Below are positions 1-7,046 of a stretch of 14,461 bases of DNA, piece by piece. The DNA lies in the NCBI GenBank assembly GCA_948485625.1, contig CAOMRW010000032.1:1-14461 (forward strand). Reading direction: 5' to 3'. Each line of letters starts with the position of its first letter. The first letter of the stretch is position 1. A model generated the notes under the pieces. The model ran no database searches. It had not been told where the DNA came from and worked only from the letters and a program-made list of their open reading frames with translations. The position numbers and the translations under genes were made by a program. Source of the stretch: an uncultured Clostridia bacterium (GTDB lineage Bacteria > Bacillota > Clostridia > TANB77 > CAG-508).

Positions 1-84
1 GTATTTCAATGCTAGTATTTTCAATTAAGTGTGACATATGTTTGACAAACCTACAGAAAGATATGTTAAATATTAAAAATATCC

Positions 85-113
85 TTGTAATTTATAGAGT
101 ATTATGATATAAT
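85..113 (+). promoter_or_regulatory. Sigma-A promoter for the zinc-ribbon gene
   Basis: TTGTAA at 85-90 and TATAAT at 108-113 are separated by exactly 17 bases, and a TGA triplet (105-107) gives an extended -10. Transcription would start near 120, leaving a leader of about 108 bases before the ATG at 228. A TTGACA at 42-47 upstream lacks a convincing -10 partner, so it may or may not be a second promoter. Confidence 0.75.
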
Positions 114-120
114 TAACAAA

Positions 121-227
121 GTTTCGAAAGAAACTACATGAATTTATTTTAAAGTATTTTACCTTCTCTTTAGATTGGTTAAGTAAAAAAGTAATTCAAA
201 TCAATTTAAAAAGGAGGTCAATATATA
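121..227 (+). promoter_or_regulatory. Long 5' leader of the zinc-ribbon gene with small hairpin
   Basis: The predicted transcript begins almost at once with a 5-bp stem, GTTTC (121-125) and GAAAC (130-134), closed by a GAAA loop. A mostly unstructured A/T-rich stretch follows, up to the strong AAGGAGG ribosome binding site near 210-216. A leader of about 108 bases for a 56-codon gene is long. The hairpin may only stabilise the 5' end; no known riboswitch class was recognised. Confidence 0.4.
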
Positions 228-398
228 ATGGAAACAAACTATGAAGATATTTCACTTACATGCAAAGATTGTGGTGCAGAATTTGTATTTACATCTGGAG
301 AACAACAATTTTATGCTGAAAAAGGATTTACAAATCAACCAGTAAGATGTCAAGCTTGTAGAAAAGCTAGAAAGCAACAAAGAAATAATAATTATTAA
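228..398 (+). CDS. Small zinc-ribbon protein (zf_Tbcl-like)
   Basis: This 56-residue protein is read from the sequence by eye. It starts at the ATG at 228 behind a perfect AAGGAGG and ends with TAA at 396-398. Two CxxC knuckles (Cys12/Cys15 and Cys41/Cys44) flank a segment with EFVFTSGEQQFYAEKGF, followed by a PVRCQACRKAR element. This order matches the 'probable zinc-ribbon' family (zf_Tbcl) common in Firmicutes and other bacteria. One zinc ion per molecule is expected. The C-terminus is basic (KARKQQRNNN), which would suit nucleic-acid contact, but no biochemical role is established. The gene is a single unit with its own promoter and terminator. Family identity is fairly secure; function is unknown. 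Confidence 0.88.
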   Translation: METNYEDISLTCKDCGAEFVFTSGEQQFYAEKGFTNQPVRCQACRKARKQQRNNNY

Positions 399-427
399 AA
401 TAATAATTTAGTAAATATTATAAAATG

Positions 428-474
428 AAAGATAAAGATTTATATAATAAAAAATCTTTATCTTTTAATTTTTT
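428..474 (+). terminator. Rho-independent terminator of the zinc-ribbon gene
   Basis: A perfect 14-bp stem (428-441 with 452-465) encloses a 10-base loop and is followed by T-rich sequence ending in TTTTTT (469-474). It lies 30 bases after the stop codon. Confidence 0.88.
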
Positions 475-480
475 CCAAAT

Positions 481-540
481 AGTGGAGATTGGGGGCCAGG
501 TTTTAAGTGGTGATTTAAGACCTGGCCCCCAATCTCCACT
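481..540 (+). repeat. 60-bp G/C-rich hairpin palindrome (REP-like)
   Basis: Arms 481-508 and 513-540 pair along all 28 positions around a GGTG loop. The outer 21 bases are perfect Watson-Crick pairs; the inner part includes two positions that pair only as G-U on the + strand (502/519 and 507/514). The GGGGGCCAGG/CCTGGCCCCC core stands out against the A/T-rich surroundings. It lies between a terminator and a promoter and is not needed as either. It is structurally like the hairpins at 7047-7115 and 9469-9540, but its core sequence differs. Confidence 0.85.
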
Positions 541-567
541 CTAAATTAAAATTTTTTTAACAAAATA

Positions 568-596
568 GTGCAATTTATAAAAAAAGATGATATAAT
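568..596 (+). promoter_or_regulatory. Promoter for the Pr6Pr-like membrane gene
   Basis: A consensus TATAAT at 591-596 carries an extended TGA (588-590). The -35 region at 568-573 (GTGCAA) is poor, which is typical of extended -10 promoters. The start codon is at 644. Confidence 0.6.
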
Positions 597-643
597 CCAA
601 TAAACACACATTATGTAAAATTAAAGAAAGGAGAGTATTTTAT

Positions 644-1288
644 ATGCGGAGAAAAATTTCTATAGTTTATAAGATACTTGTAATTTGTTTACTTGCTACA
701 GGTATTTTACTAAACACCATGAAAACAATTTCAATAATATCATTATTATCATACTATACACTACAAAGTAATATAATATGCCTTATAGCATTTATATATT
801 TTGTATATTTAGAAATAACAAAAAAAGAAAGAACAAATAAATATTATTTAATAAAAGGAGCCATTACAATAGCGATTTTTATCACAATAGTAGTATATAC
901 AATAGCGTTACTACCAAATCAGTTTGAAATGGACTTTTTCCACAGAACAGCAGTATATAAAACTATAGCAAATTTGTTAGTGCATATAATTTCTCCTATA
1001 TTAATAATCATGGACTATTTCTTTTTTGACAAAAAAGGAAATCTCAAAAATAGTTATATAGGTTATTGGCTTATTATTCCACTAAGTTATATGACATATG
1101 TATATCTATATAGTTACTTTGGAGGAAGATTCTACAACATAGGAGGATCCAGAAAATTTGCATATTTCTTTTTAGATTACGAAAAAATAGGATATATTGG
1201 AATTGCTAAATGGATATTATTAATAACTATATCAATAATATTAGTATCACATTTATTTGTATACATTGATAGTAAGCTAAGTAAATAA
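644..1288 (+). CDS. Pr6Pr-like six-span integral membrane protein
   Basis: This 214-residue protein has six hydrophobic segments, roughly at residues 8-25, 39-57, 70-90, 106-125, 138-157 and 186-207. It has no separate soluble domain. The pattern around residues 107-125 (LLVHIISPIL then a charged Asp124 and FFF) and the Tyr/Phe-rich loop before the last helix resemble the Pr6Pr / FAR-17a-AIG1-like membrane family. His114 and Asp124 lie in the part I recall as most conserved. Members of the related eukaryotic family hydrolyse fatty-acid esters, but the bacterial function is not established. The start is supported by AAAGGAGAG at 627-635. The next gene follows after 64 bases and may be co-transcribed. 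The membrane assignment is firm; the family is probable. Confidence 0.75.
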   Translation: MRRKISIVYKILVICLLATGILLNTMKTISIISLLSYYTLQSNIICLIAFIYFVYLEITKKERTNKYYLIKGAITIAIFITIVVYTIALLPNQFEMDFFHRTAVYKTIANLLVHIISPILIIMDYFFFDKKGNLKNSYIGYWLIIPLSYMTYVYLYSYFGGRFYNIGGSRKFAYFFLDYEKIGYIGIAKWILLITISIILVSHLFVYIDSKLSK

Positions 1289-1352
1289 AAAATGAAAGTG
1301 AAATTAACACTTTATATTAAAATTCATTTTTGCATTGCAAGGAGGAAAAAAT

Positions 1353-2213
1353 ATGAAATTTAGAGAGATGAAATTAGCATTGTTTCGGAAAGAGTTAGAA
1401 AGAAGAAAATTTTATGAAGAAGTTACTTTTGAAGACAAATTAGTAAGTAAGAATTCAAAGAAAATTATAGGACAATGGATATTTAATTTAGAAAATTATA
1501 AAAAAATCAAAATTAACAAATTTAAAGAATTGTTTAGTCAATTAAATGAAATAGTTTTTCCAATAAAAATCCAATATTGTTACTCAAGTAATAGTTTAGA
1601 CATAATGATTATTGATAATAAAAACAATCAATATTATATGTCAAATTTATGGATATACAGTTACAATGATCTAGAAAAATACACAATTGGAAGAAGAAAT
1701 AGTCCATTAGAACCATTAATAGATAGAGAGTTCACATATAGGATTCTAAAAAACAAAAATATTTTGTTATTAGAAATGGGAGTTTTGAAATTAAATCCAG
1801 ATGGGACAAATGATAATATATCAGTTGAGTTTAAATATAATTTTCAAAAACAGATTACAGAAGTTACATTAAGTTCATATATATCAAACCATATAATAAA
1901 AATAGAATATCCAACAATGGATGAAGAGTTTGATAGAAAAGTATTAGAACTTCTTTTAAACATTAATGATAAAAACTATTACTATTATGATGCCTTTCCA
2001 ATATTAAAATTAATGTTATCAATTATATCAGATGAAACGATTTCACTTTGTATTACAGCAAAAGTAGAAGATGAAATTAGTTCAGATATATATATTGAAA
2101 AAGGTATTGTACAACGATATACGAAAACAGAAATAATTAGTGAAAACCAAATGAACATAAACAAAACAATATGTGCTAAAAATCTAGAAGAATTTCTAGC
2201 AGAAAGGACTTAA
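1353..2213 (+). CDS. Unrecognised 286-residue cytoplasmic protein
   Basis: I do not recognise this gene. The ATG at 1353 is preferred because AAGGAGG (1339-1345) sits correctly in front of it. An in-frame TTG at 1335 would lie upstream of that site and is unlikely to be used. The product is rich in Lys, Ile, Asn and Glu. It has a basic, helix-prone N-terminus (residues 1-20) and no signal peptide or membrane span. Most of the rest looks like alternating beta strands with short helices. No catalytic motif or zinc-binding cluster is visible. A long perfect terminator follows directly. It may be transcribed with the membrane protein upstream, since no clear promoter lies between them. Reading-frame integrity over 860 bases supports a real gene. 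Confidence 0.8.
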   Translation: MKFREMKLALFRKELERRKFYEEVTFEDKLVSKNSKKIIGQWIFNLENYKKIKINKFKELFSQLNEIVFPIKIQYCYSSNSLDIMIIDNKNNQYYMSNLWIYSYNDLEKYTIGRRNSPLEPLIDREFTYRILKNKNILLLEMGVLKLNPDGTNDNISVEFKYNFQKQITEVTLSSYISNHIIKIEYPTMDEEFDRKVLELLLNINDKNYYYYDAFPILKLMLSIISDETISLCITAKVEDEISSDIYIEKGIVQRYTKTEIISENQMNINKTICAKNLEEFLAERT

Positions 2214-2241
2214 TCTAAATTTCAAAATATTGAAAAAATTC

Positions 2242-2285
2242 AAACCAAAAAACCAGAAATATTGAAATTTCTGGTTTTTTGGTTT
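2242..2285 (+). terminator. Perfect 19-bp hairpin terminator
   Basis: Arms 2242-2260 and 2267-2285 are perfectly complementary around ATTGAA. The right arm contains TTTTTT and the left arm AAAAAA, so it could act in both directions. It begins 28 bases after the stop of the preceding gene. Confidence 0.8.
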
Positions 2286-2311
2286 CTATTGCAGTAGAAA
2301 TGTGCTATAAT
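2283..2311 (+). promoter_or_regulatory. Extended -10 promoter for the transglutaminase-fold gene
   Basis: TATAAT at 2306-2311 is preceded by TGC (2303-2305). The -35 (TTTCTA, 2283-2288) is weak and overlaps the terminator arm. The leader to the TTG start at 2447 is about 130 bases of almost pure A/T and contains a possible weak stem pairing TATACAA (2378-2384) with TTGTATA (2403-2409). Confidence 0.6.
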
Positions 2312-2446
2312 CAAAGTAGAAATCAAAATTAACAATTATATTAACAATATGAAATATTATAAAATCAGTAAGAACCTTATACAAAGGAACTATATTTTAA
2401 AGTTGTATATTTATATATTATAAAAATATAAAAAGGAGGAATTAGT

Positions 2447-3124
2447 TTGGAAAAAGAAGGCTTATTAATTGAACCAGAATTTAACAATATAAGTAAATAC
2501 CTAGAATCAGGAGAAAGAACAAAAGTAACTGATAAAATAAAAGAAATTTCTAATAGAATAAATGGACAAAACGATGGTATGCTAATAAGAAATATATTAG
2601 TATGGATGAATAGAAATACATTAAGATTACAAAACAGTAAAGATAATAGAAAATTTAAAAGAACGGCAGATGAAATTTTGGAATCAAAAGAGAGAACAGG
2701 TTGTTGTGATAGCAGTACACTATTCACAGCATTAGCAAGAAGCAGGAATATACCAACCATGCAAATTATAACTTTAAACAAAGAATGGGGGAAAAGAATA
2801 GATAGAGGGGAAAATATTGGTACACTAGGACATTATTTTGTTGCATGCTATTTAAGAGATAATGCAGGAAAATATGATTGGACACTTATTGATTCAGATA
2901 GAAGAGCTCAAGATATACAAGATGTTAGATTAAGAAAATTAGATAAAGAAAATAGAAATATAGATGAAAATTATTATTCTTTTGCATATGTCAGAGATTA
3001 TAGTGATATAGTTTATAATGGAATAAAAATAGATTCGATTGAAAATATGGCAAAAATACAAGTTGCAGCATATAGACAATGCAATATAAAAGATTTATTT
3101 TTTGAAGATGAAAAAGAAAGATAA
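2447..3124 (+). CDS. Stand-alone transglutaminase-like (papain-fold) protein
   Basis: This 225-residue protein carries the transglutaminase-core triad. The Cys is in GCCDSSTLFTALARSRNIPT (Cys87 most likely, Cys86 adjacent), the His in GHYFVACY (His129), and the Asp in WTLIDSD (Asp149). In this superfamily the triad supports thiol-protease, peptidase or deglycase-like chemistry as well as cross-linking, so the substrate cannot be named. Residues 1-75 are helical and polar, with no signal peptide or membrane span, so it should act in the cytoplasm. The start is TTG, chosen because AAAAGGAGGA (2431-2440) ends 6 bases before it and no in-frame ATG lies nearby. It appears monocistronic, between a terminator and a convergent gene. 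The fold call is fairly sure; the function is open. Confidence 0.8.
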   Translation: MEKEGLLIEPEFNNISKYLESGERTKVTDKIKEISNRINGQNDGMLIRNILVWMNRNTLRLQNSKDNRKFKRTADEILESKERTGCCDSSTLFTALARSRNIPTMQIITLNKEWGKRIDRGENIGTLGHYFVACYLRDNAGKYDWTLIDSDRRAQDIQDVRLRKLDKENRNIDENYYSFAYVRDYSDIVYNGIKIDSIENMAKIQVAAYRQCNIKDLFFEDEKER

Positions 3125-3154
3125 AATTATATATACTTAGTAAAAAATAAAGAA

Positions 3155-3187
3155 CGAGAGAACTACTGTAAATAGTAAGTTCTCTCG
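3155..3187. terminator. Convergent-gene hairpin, probably bidirectional terminator
   Basis: A 10-bp perfect stem (3155-3164 with 3178-3187) lies between two genes that end towards each other. The T run after it is short on the + strand (CTTTT). On the - strand it is followed by CTTTATTTTTTA, so it should work better for the leftward gene. Confidence 0.7.
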
Positions 3188-3224
3188 CTTTTGCTAATTT
3201 TAAGAGCAATAACAACATCTTTAA

Positions 3225-3527
3225 CTAAAATTTTATTGGTTCATAATATTCAGAATCAAAATTATGATAAATAGGATTTCTCATATAACATATTCCATTG
3301 CGACGTCGCATAGCATCCCGAGATTGTAATAAATCTAAACTATCAGATACATGTTGTTCGATTAAAGGCATATTATTATAAAAAATAGAGCCTTTAAGGT
3401 AGTAATTAACAAGTGATACAACTGTTTCTTCTGTAAAAGGCTTATCCATACGAAAAATAATACCAATTACAAGATTTTGTAAATCTTGTTCATTTTGTAC
3501 ATCTTTGTTGTGTTTAACATTAGCCAT
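3225..3527 (-). CDS. Unrecognised 100-residue protein, possibly winged-helix-like
   Basis: The reading frame extends up to 3587, but the ATG at 3527 (MANVKHNKD...) is chosen because AAAAGGAGG lies 8 bases before it on the - strand (3536-3544). A polar N-terminus (1-12) is followed by helix-like segments at about 13-27, 31-44 and 54-69, then a basic RRRNG turn and a Tyr-rich tail ending in EPIKF. That order would suit a small winged-helix domain, but no family was recognised, so this is only a suggestion. It has its own strong promoter and a leader with a 12-bp dyad, which suggests regulated expression of a monocistronic gene. Confidence 0.72.
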   Translation of the reverse strand: MANVKHNKDVQNEQDLQNLVIGIIFRMDKPFTEETVVSLVNYYLKGSIFYNNMPLIEQHVSDSLDLLQSRDAMRRRNGICYMRNPIYHNFDSEYYEPIKF

Positions 3528-3576
3528 AGTGTATGCCTCCTTTTGATGATTAGATAAATGAAATTGCTCAAATAGC

Positions 3577-3612
3577 ATTAATTTCAAAACAATTAGTTTA
3601 TTTGAAATTAAT
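3577..3612 (-). promoter_or_regulatory. 12-bp inverted repeat in the leader of the 100-residue protein gene
   Basis: ATTAATTTCAAA (3577-3588) and TTTGAAATTAAT (3601-3612) are perfect inverted repeats 12 bases apart. They lie about 20 bases downstream of the predicted transcription start. This could be a repressor operator or an RNA hairpin in the leader. It lacks a T tract, so it is not a plain terminator. Confidence 0.5.
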
Positions 3613-3638
3613 ATGCATATATGTGAAACACTAAAACA

Positions 3639-3667
3639 ATTATAACAATTATTTTAACCATTTTCAA
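3639..3667 (-). promoter_or_regulatory. Strong leftward promoter for the 100-residue protein gene
   Basis: On the - strand, TTGAAA (3662-3667) and TATAAT (3639-3644) are 17 bases apart, with a TG one base before the -10. The start codon is about 105 bases downstream. Confidence 0.75.
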
Positions 3668-3680
3668 CTACTAAAATAAA

Positions 3681-3710
3681 AAAGCAGTAATGTAAATAGA
3701 TTACTGCTTT
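3681..3710 (-). terminator. Terminator of the rplM-rpsI operon
   Basis: A perfect 11-bp stem (3681-3691 with 3700-3710) with an 8-base loop is followed on the - strand by TTTTTTATTTT. It lies about 40 bases after the rpsI stop. Confidence 0.88.
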
Positions 3711-3748
3711 GTATATACTTTTTACCGTTGCTCCAAATGAGCTTGTAA

Positions 3749-4150
3749 TTATCTCTTTGAAAATTGTGGAGCTTTTCTAGCTTTTTTAAGACCGTATTTT
3801 TTTCTTTCTTTCATTCTAGGATCTCTTGTTAAGAATCCATTTGTTTTTAAAGCTGGTCTAAATTCACTATTAGCTTCATTTAATGCTCTAGCAATACCAT
3901 GTCTGATTGCTCCAGCTTGACCTGTAAATCCTCCACCTTGAACTTTACAAATAACATCATATTTATCAGTTGTATTTGTAACTGTAAGTGGTTGTCTAAC
4001 TATAACTTTTAAAGTTTCTAATCCGAAAAATTCATCAATATCTTTACCATTAATAGTAATTTTTCCAGATCCTTCTACTAATCTTACTCTAGCAATTGAA
4101 GATTTTCTTCTACCTGTACCACAGTAAACTATTTTTTCTGATTTAGCCAT
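3749..4150 (-). CDS. rpsI: 30S ribosomal protein S9
   Basis: This 133-residue protein is a full-length S9, a component of the 30S head whose C-terminal tail reaches the P-site tRNA. It shows the family's GTGRRKSSIARVRL opening after a short lead, the conserved GGGFTGQAGAIRHGIARAL segment near residues 71-90, and the terminal QFSKR. It begins one base after the rplM stop. Its ribosome binding site (GGGAGG) lies inside the end of rplM, so translation of the two is probably coupled. The codons look less extreme in A/T than neighbouring accessory genes, as expected for a highly expressed gene. Confidence 0.98.
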   Translation of the reverse strand: MAKSEKIVYCGTGRRKSSIARVRLVEGSGKITINGKDIDEFFGLETLKVIVRQPLTVTNTTDKYDVICKVQGGGFTGQAGAIRHGIARALNEANSEFRPALKTNGFLTRDPRMKERKKYGLKKARKAPQFSKR

Positions 4151-4151
4151 A

Positions 4152-4589
4152 TTATTTTACCTCCCAAACTACTGGTTTTTGTGCTTGATTTTCATGTTCA
4201 TTTCCTGCATAAACTCTTAATTTCTTTAATTGAGCTCTTCCTAAAGAGTTATGTGGTAACATTCCTTTAATAGCTAATGTCATAGCTTTTTCTGGATTTT
4301 TTTCTAACATAACTTTTGCAGGAACTTCTTTCATTCCACCAATATATCCTGAATGGTGTCTATAAATTTTTTGATTTAATTTATTTCCTGTTAAAACTAC
4401 ATCTTTTGCATTTAAAATAATAACATGATCACCTGTATCAATATTAGGTGTAAATGTTGGTTTGTGTTTTCCTCTTAATAATTTAGCAGCTTCTGTTGCA
4501 ACTCTACCTAATGGTTTGTTTGCTGCATCAATTATGTACCATTTGCTTTCTATTTCAGCCTTTTTTGGGCTATATGTTGTATTATTCAT
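4152..4589 (-). CDS. rplM: 50S ribosomal protein L13
   Basis: This 145-residue protein is a full-length L13, an early-assembly 50S protein. The recognisable blocks are KWYIIDAANKPLGRVA near the N-terminus, LLRGKHKPTFTP with the DTGDHVIILNA motif, and GMLPHNSLGRAQLKKLRVY in the last third. It is the first gene of the conserved rplM-rpsI operon. The AGGAGGG site lies 12-13 bases before the ATG, a longer spacing than usual, so the leader structure upstream may affect initiation. Promoter and terminator of the operon are both visible. Confidence 0.98.
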   Translation of the reverse strand: MNNTTYSPKKAEIESKWYIIDAANKPLGRVATEAAKLLRGKHKPTFTPNIDTGDHVIILNAKDVVLTGNKLNQKIYRHHSGYIGGMKEVPAKVMLEKNPEKAMTLAIKGMLPHNSLGRAQLKKLRVYAGNEHENQAQKPVVWEVK

Positions 4590-4630
4590 GGTAATAATTA
4601 CCCTCCTATAAATTTATTTTTATATATGAA

Positions 4631-4668
4631 ATTTAAATAAAACCACCGGGGAGAAGTTATATTTAAAT
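4631..4668 (-). promoter_or_regulatory. Structured leader of rplM (candidate ribosomal-protein leader)
   Basis: ATTTAAAT at 4631-4638 and 4661-4668 form an 8-bp helix. It is extended after one mismatch by three further pairs, leaving a G/C-rich loop (4644-4655) that stands out in an A/T-rich leader. It sits about 20 bases after the predicted transcription start and 40 bases before the start codon. Firmicute rplM operons often carry L13-type autoregulatory leaders. I could not match the published consensus from memory, so the class is inferred from position. Confidence 0.5.
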
Positions 4669-4693
4669 CATATTTTAACATAATTACTGAAAT

Positions 4694-4722
4694 ATTTTAT
4701 TACAAAAAAGGCAATTTGTCAA
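4694..4722 (-). promoter_or_regulatory. Strong promoter of rplM-rpsI
   Basis: On the - strand a perfect TTGACA (4717-4722) is followed after 17 bases by TAAAAT (4694-4699). This gives a start near 4687 and a leader of about 98 bases. Confidence 0.85.
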
Positions 4723-4749
4723 TGATTTTTGTAAAATTTGTGAAAAGTA

Positions 4750-4778
4750 TTGATAAAAAATTAAATAAAAATTATAAT
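4750..4778 (+). promoter_or_regulatory. Promoter of the murJ-like gene
   Basis: TTGATA (4750-4755) and TATAAT (4773-4778) are 17 bases apart. A second TATAAT at 4803-4808 could be an alternative -10. The stretch 4590-4933 has no gene: it holds this promoter, the diverging rplM promoter and leader, and a roughly 150-base murJ leader. That leader includes a weak 8-bp stem (4874-4881 with 4906-4913) just before the ribosome binding site. Confidence 0.78.
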
Positions 4779-4933
4779 GTAAAAAAGATAAAGATTAAAA
4801 GGTATAATAAAATGCTAAGATAAATATTATAATTATATAGAAGACATATAACAAAACACATAAAAATGAAAAGTCAGAAAAGCAAATAATAGATATTAGA
4901 TTTTATTTTCTGAATTAGAATTTAGGAGGAAAA

Positions 4934-6592
4934 ATGATAATAAATCTAAAAAGAGCGAAACATGCCAAAAGTAGAAAAAGCAATAATAATCAAAAAGAAG
5001 GATTTATGCAAGGTGTAATAACACTAATGTTTTCGCAAATTTTAATAAAAATATTAGGATTAGTATATACACTATATTTAACAAATAGAGAAAACTTTGG
5101 AGACAAAGGAAATGGAATATGTGCAAGTGGATATCAAATATATGCATTATTACTAACAATATCATCAATAGGAGTACCAAGTGCAATATCAAAATTAGTA
5201 TCAGAAAGAGTAGCGGTAGGAGACAACAAAGGAGCACATAGAATATTTAAAATAGCATTTGCAACATTTGCAATAATAGGATTAACAGGAAGCTTACTAT
5301 TATTCTTTGGAGCAAATATAATAGCAAATAATTGGTTACAAATACCAGAAGCAGAAATGACACTTGTTTCATTATCACCAGCAATATTCTTTGTAACAGT
5401 TGCATCAGTTATGAGAGGATATTTTAATGGAAGACAAAAAATAAGTGTAGGAGCAAAATCACAAACATTAGAACAAATATTTAAAACACTACTTACAATT
5501 ATAGTAGTAGAAATTGTAGCAATATTATCAAATGTATCAACAGAATGGATGGCAGCAGGAGCAAATTTAGCAACTACATTAGCAACATTTTTAGGATTTA
5601 GTTATTTAATACTATATTATAGAAGTGAAAGAAAAGAAATAGGAAGAGAAATAAAAAATACAGTAAACTATAAATATGAAAGAGTATCAACAATAATAAA
5701 AAGAATTTTATTTGTTTCAATACCAATAACACTAACAGCCATAATGTCATCAATAAATAAAAATGTAGACTCATTTACAGTAGTAAGAAACCTAAAAAAA
5801 TTCATGCCAGAAGATACAGCAACATCATTATATGGAATATTAGGAGGAAAAGTTGATACACTAACAACATTACCATTAGCCATAAATGTAGCCTTTGCAA
5901 CAGCACTAGTACCAGCAATATCAGCAGCTAAAGCTAGAAAAGACAATAAAACAATAACAGAAAAAGCATCATTTTCACTATTAGTATCAATGTTAATAGG
6001 ACTTCCATGTACAATCGGAATGTTTATATTTGCACAGCCTATACTAAATTTATTATTTCCAAATGCAAATGATGGAGCTTTAATATTACAAATAAGTGCT
6101 ATTGCAATAATATTTACAATCTTAGACCAAACAATAAATGGAATATTACAAGGATATGGAAAACTAATGATACCAACAATATCACTAGCAACAGGAGTAT
6201 TTGTTAAATTCATTTTAAATATAACACTAATTCCAAATCCAGAATTTGGAGTATATGGAGCAGCAATTGGTTCAGTAGCATGCCATGCAGTTGCATTCTG
6301 TATAGCAATCACAGCATTACGAAAAAATATAAAATTAAATTTAACATTTTCAAAATTTGTAATAAAACCAATATTAGCAACAACGATTATGGGAATATGC
6401 TCATATTTTACATATTTAACTTTAAAAGGAATAATAATCGAAAGATTGGCTACAATAATAGCGATACTAGTTGCAGTAATAATATATATATTAGCAATAG
6501 TAACATTAAAAGTATTTACAAAAGAAGAATTCAAAATGTTGCCAGCAGGAGACAAAATCGTTAAAATTTTAGAAAAAATAAAAATTTATTAG
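4934..6592 (+). CDS. YtgP/SpoVB-type lipid II flippase (MurJ family, MOP superfamily)
   Basis: This 552-residue polytopic membrane protein has about 14 hydrophobic segments after a basic 22-residue cytoplasmic lead. Proteins of this family flip undecaprenyl-linked sugar precursors, typically lipid II, across the membrane for peptidoglycan synthesis. Matches to B. subtilis YtgP recalled from memory include IGVPSAISKLVSE (79-91), the loop VMRGYFNGRQ with TLEQIFK behind it (159-184), and the later ILQGYGK...VKFILNITLI region. SpoVB is a close paralogue and cannot be excluded. The ATG at 4934 has a strong TAGGAGGA site; an alternative ATG at 5006 has a weaker one. No clear terminator separates it from the HU gene 116 bases downstream. 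Confidence 0.88.
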   Translation: MIINLKRAKHAKSRKSNNNQKEGFMQGVITLMFSQILIKILGLVYTLYLTNRENFGDKGNGICASGYQIYALLLTISSIGVPSAISKLVSERVAVGDNKGAHRIFKIAFATFAIIGLTGSLLLFFGANIIANNWLQIPEAEMTLVSLSPAIFFVTVASVMRGYFNGRQKISVGAKSQTLEQIFKTLLTIIVVEIVAILSNVSTEWMAAGANLATTLATFLGFSYLILYYRSERKEIGREIKNTVNYKYERVSTIIKRILFVSIPITLTAIMSSINKNVDSFTVVRNLKKFMPEDTATSLYGILGGKVDTLTTLPLAINVAFATALVPAISAAKARKDNKTITEKASFSLLVSMLIGLPCTIGMFIFAQPILNLLFPNANDGALILQISAIAIIFTILDQTINGILQGYGKLMIPTISLATGVFVKFILNITLIPNPEFGVYGAAIGSVACHAVAFCIAITALRKNIKLNLTFSKFVIKPILATTIMGICSYFTYLTLKGIIIERLATIIAILVAVIIYILAIVTLKVFTKEEFKMLPAGDKIVKILEKIKIY

Positions 6593-6708
6593 AAAAAAAG
6601 AAGGATTTTAGCGAAAGTTGGCGAATAGTGTTATTAGAAAGTACAGTTATTGCTTAGTTCAGGCGATAAAAGTACATAAATATTTAAATCTTATAGGAGG
6701 TAATTTAA

Positions 6709-6987
6709 ATGAACAAAGCTGAATTAATCGCAGCAATAGCTGCAAAAACAGGAGACACAAAAAAAGCTGCTGAAGCAACAGTAAATGCTTTCGTAGAAAC
6801 AGTAACAAACGCATTAGTAGAAGGGGATAAAGTTCAATTAGTTGGATTTGGTTCTTTCGAAGTTAGAAAAAGAGCAGCTAGAAAAGGTAGAAACCCACAA
6901 ACTAAAGAAGAAATCAAAATACCTGCATCAAAAGCTCCAGTATTCAAAGCTGGTAAAGCATTAAAAGATTTAGTAAATAATAAATAA
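6709..6987 (+). CDS. hup: HU family nucleoid DNA-binding protein
   Basis: This 92-residue protein is a canonical HU: a dimeric histone-like protein that binds and bends DNA in the nucleoid. The N-terminal helical part begins MNKAELIAAIAAKTG, the beta-saddle has VQLVGFGSFEVRKRAARKGRNPQT, and the DNA-binding arm contains the conserved Asn-Pro pair. The family's usual glycine after RNPQT is replaced by Lys-Glu-Glu. TAGGAGGT precedes the ATG. Codon use is richer in GC and T-ending codons than the surrounding genes, consistent with high expression. A terminator follows; a weak upstream promoter could lie near 6650-6678 but is unconvincing. Confidence 0.97.
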   Translation: MNKAELIAAIAAKTGDTKKAAEATVNAFVETVTNALVEGDKVQLVGFGSFEVRKRAARKGRNPQTKEEIKIPASKAPVFKAGKALKDLVNNK

Positions 6988-7016
6988 TTTGTGAATATAA
7001 ATATATGAATTCATAT

Positions 7017-7045
7017 AAAGAGACTAGACATAGTCTCTTTTTTTT
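7017..7045 (+). terminator. Terminator of hup
   Basis: A perfect 10-bp stem (7017-7026 with 7031-7040) with a GACA loop is followed by TTTTT, so the T run covers 7038-7045. It lies 30 bases after the hup stop. Confidence 0.92.
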
Positions 7046-7046
7046 G

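Noticed and set aside
41..49. TTTGACAAA, which on the other strand reads like a Spo0A box (TTTGTCAAA)
   Set aside because: It cannot be told apart from an ordinary TTGACA -35-like element, and no matching -10 or other support was found.
1288..1331. Possible terminator between the Pr6Pr-like gene and the next gene
   Set aside because: Two short stems (AAAAATGAA with TTCATTTTT, AAAGTG with CACTTT) are separated by a large one-sided bulge and are all A/T-rich. Stability looks too low for a confident call.
2350..2424. 24-codon peptide frame in the leader of the transglutaminase-fold gene
   Set aside because: No ribosome binding site, and the composition is just A/T-rich leader.
2377..2781. 134-codon hydrophobic frame on the - strand over the transglutaminase-fold gene
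   Set aside because: No ribosome binding site, and it overlaps a + strand gene with an intact catalytic triad. Its hydrophobicity follows from reading A/T-rich codons in reverse.
5668..6555. Long open frame of 295 codons on the - strand inside the murJ-like gene
   Set aside because: It is a mirror of the A/T-rich membrane-protein codons. The + strand frame has clear family motifs and a good ribosome binding site, and the - strand frame has neither.
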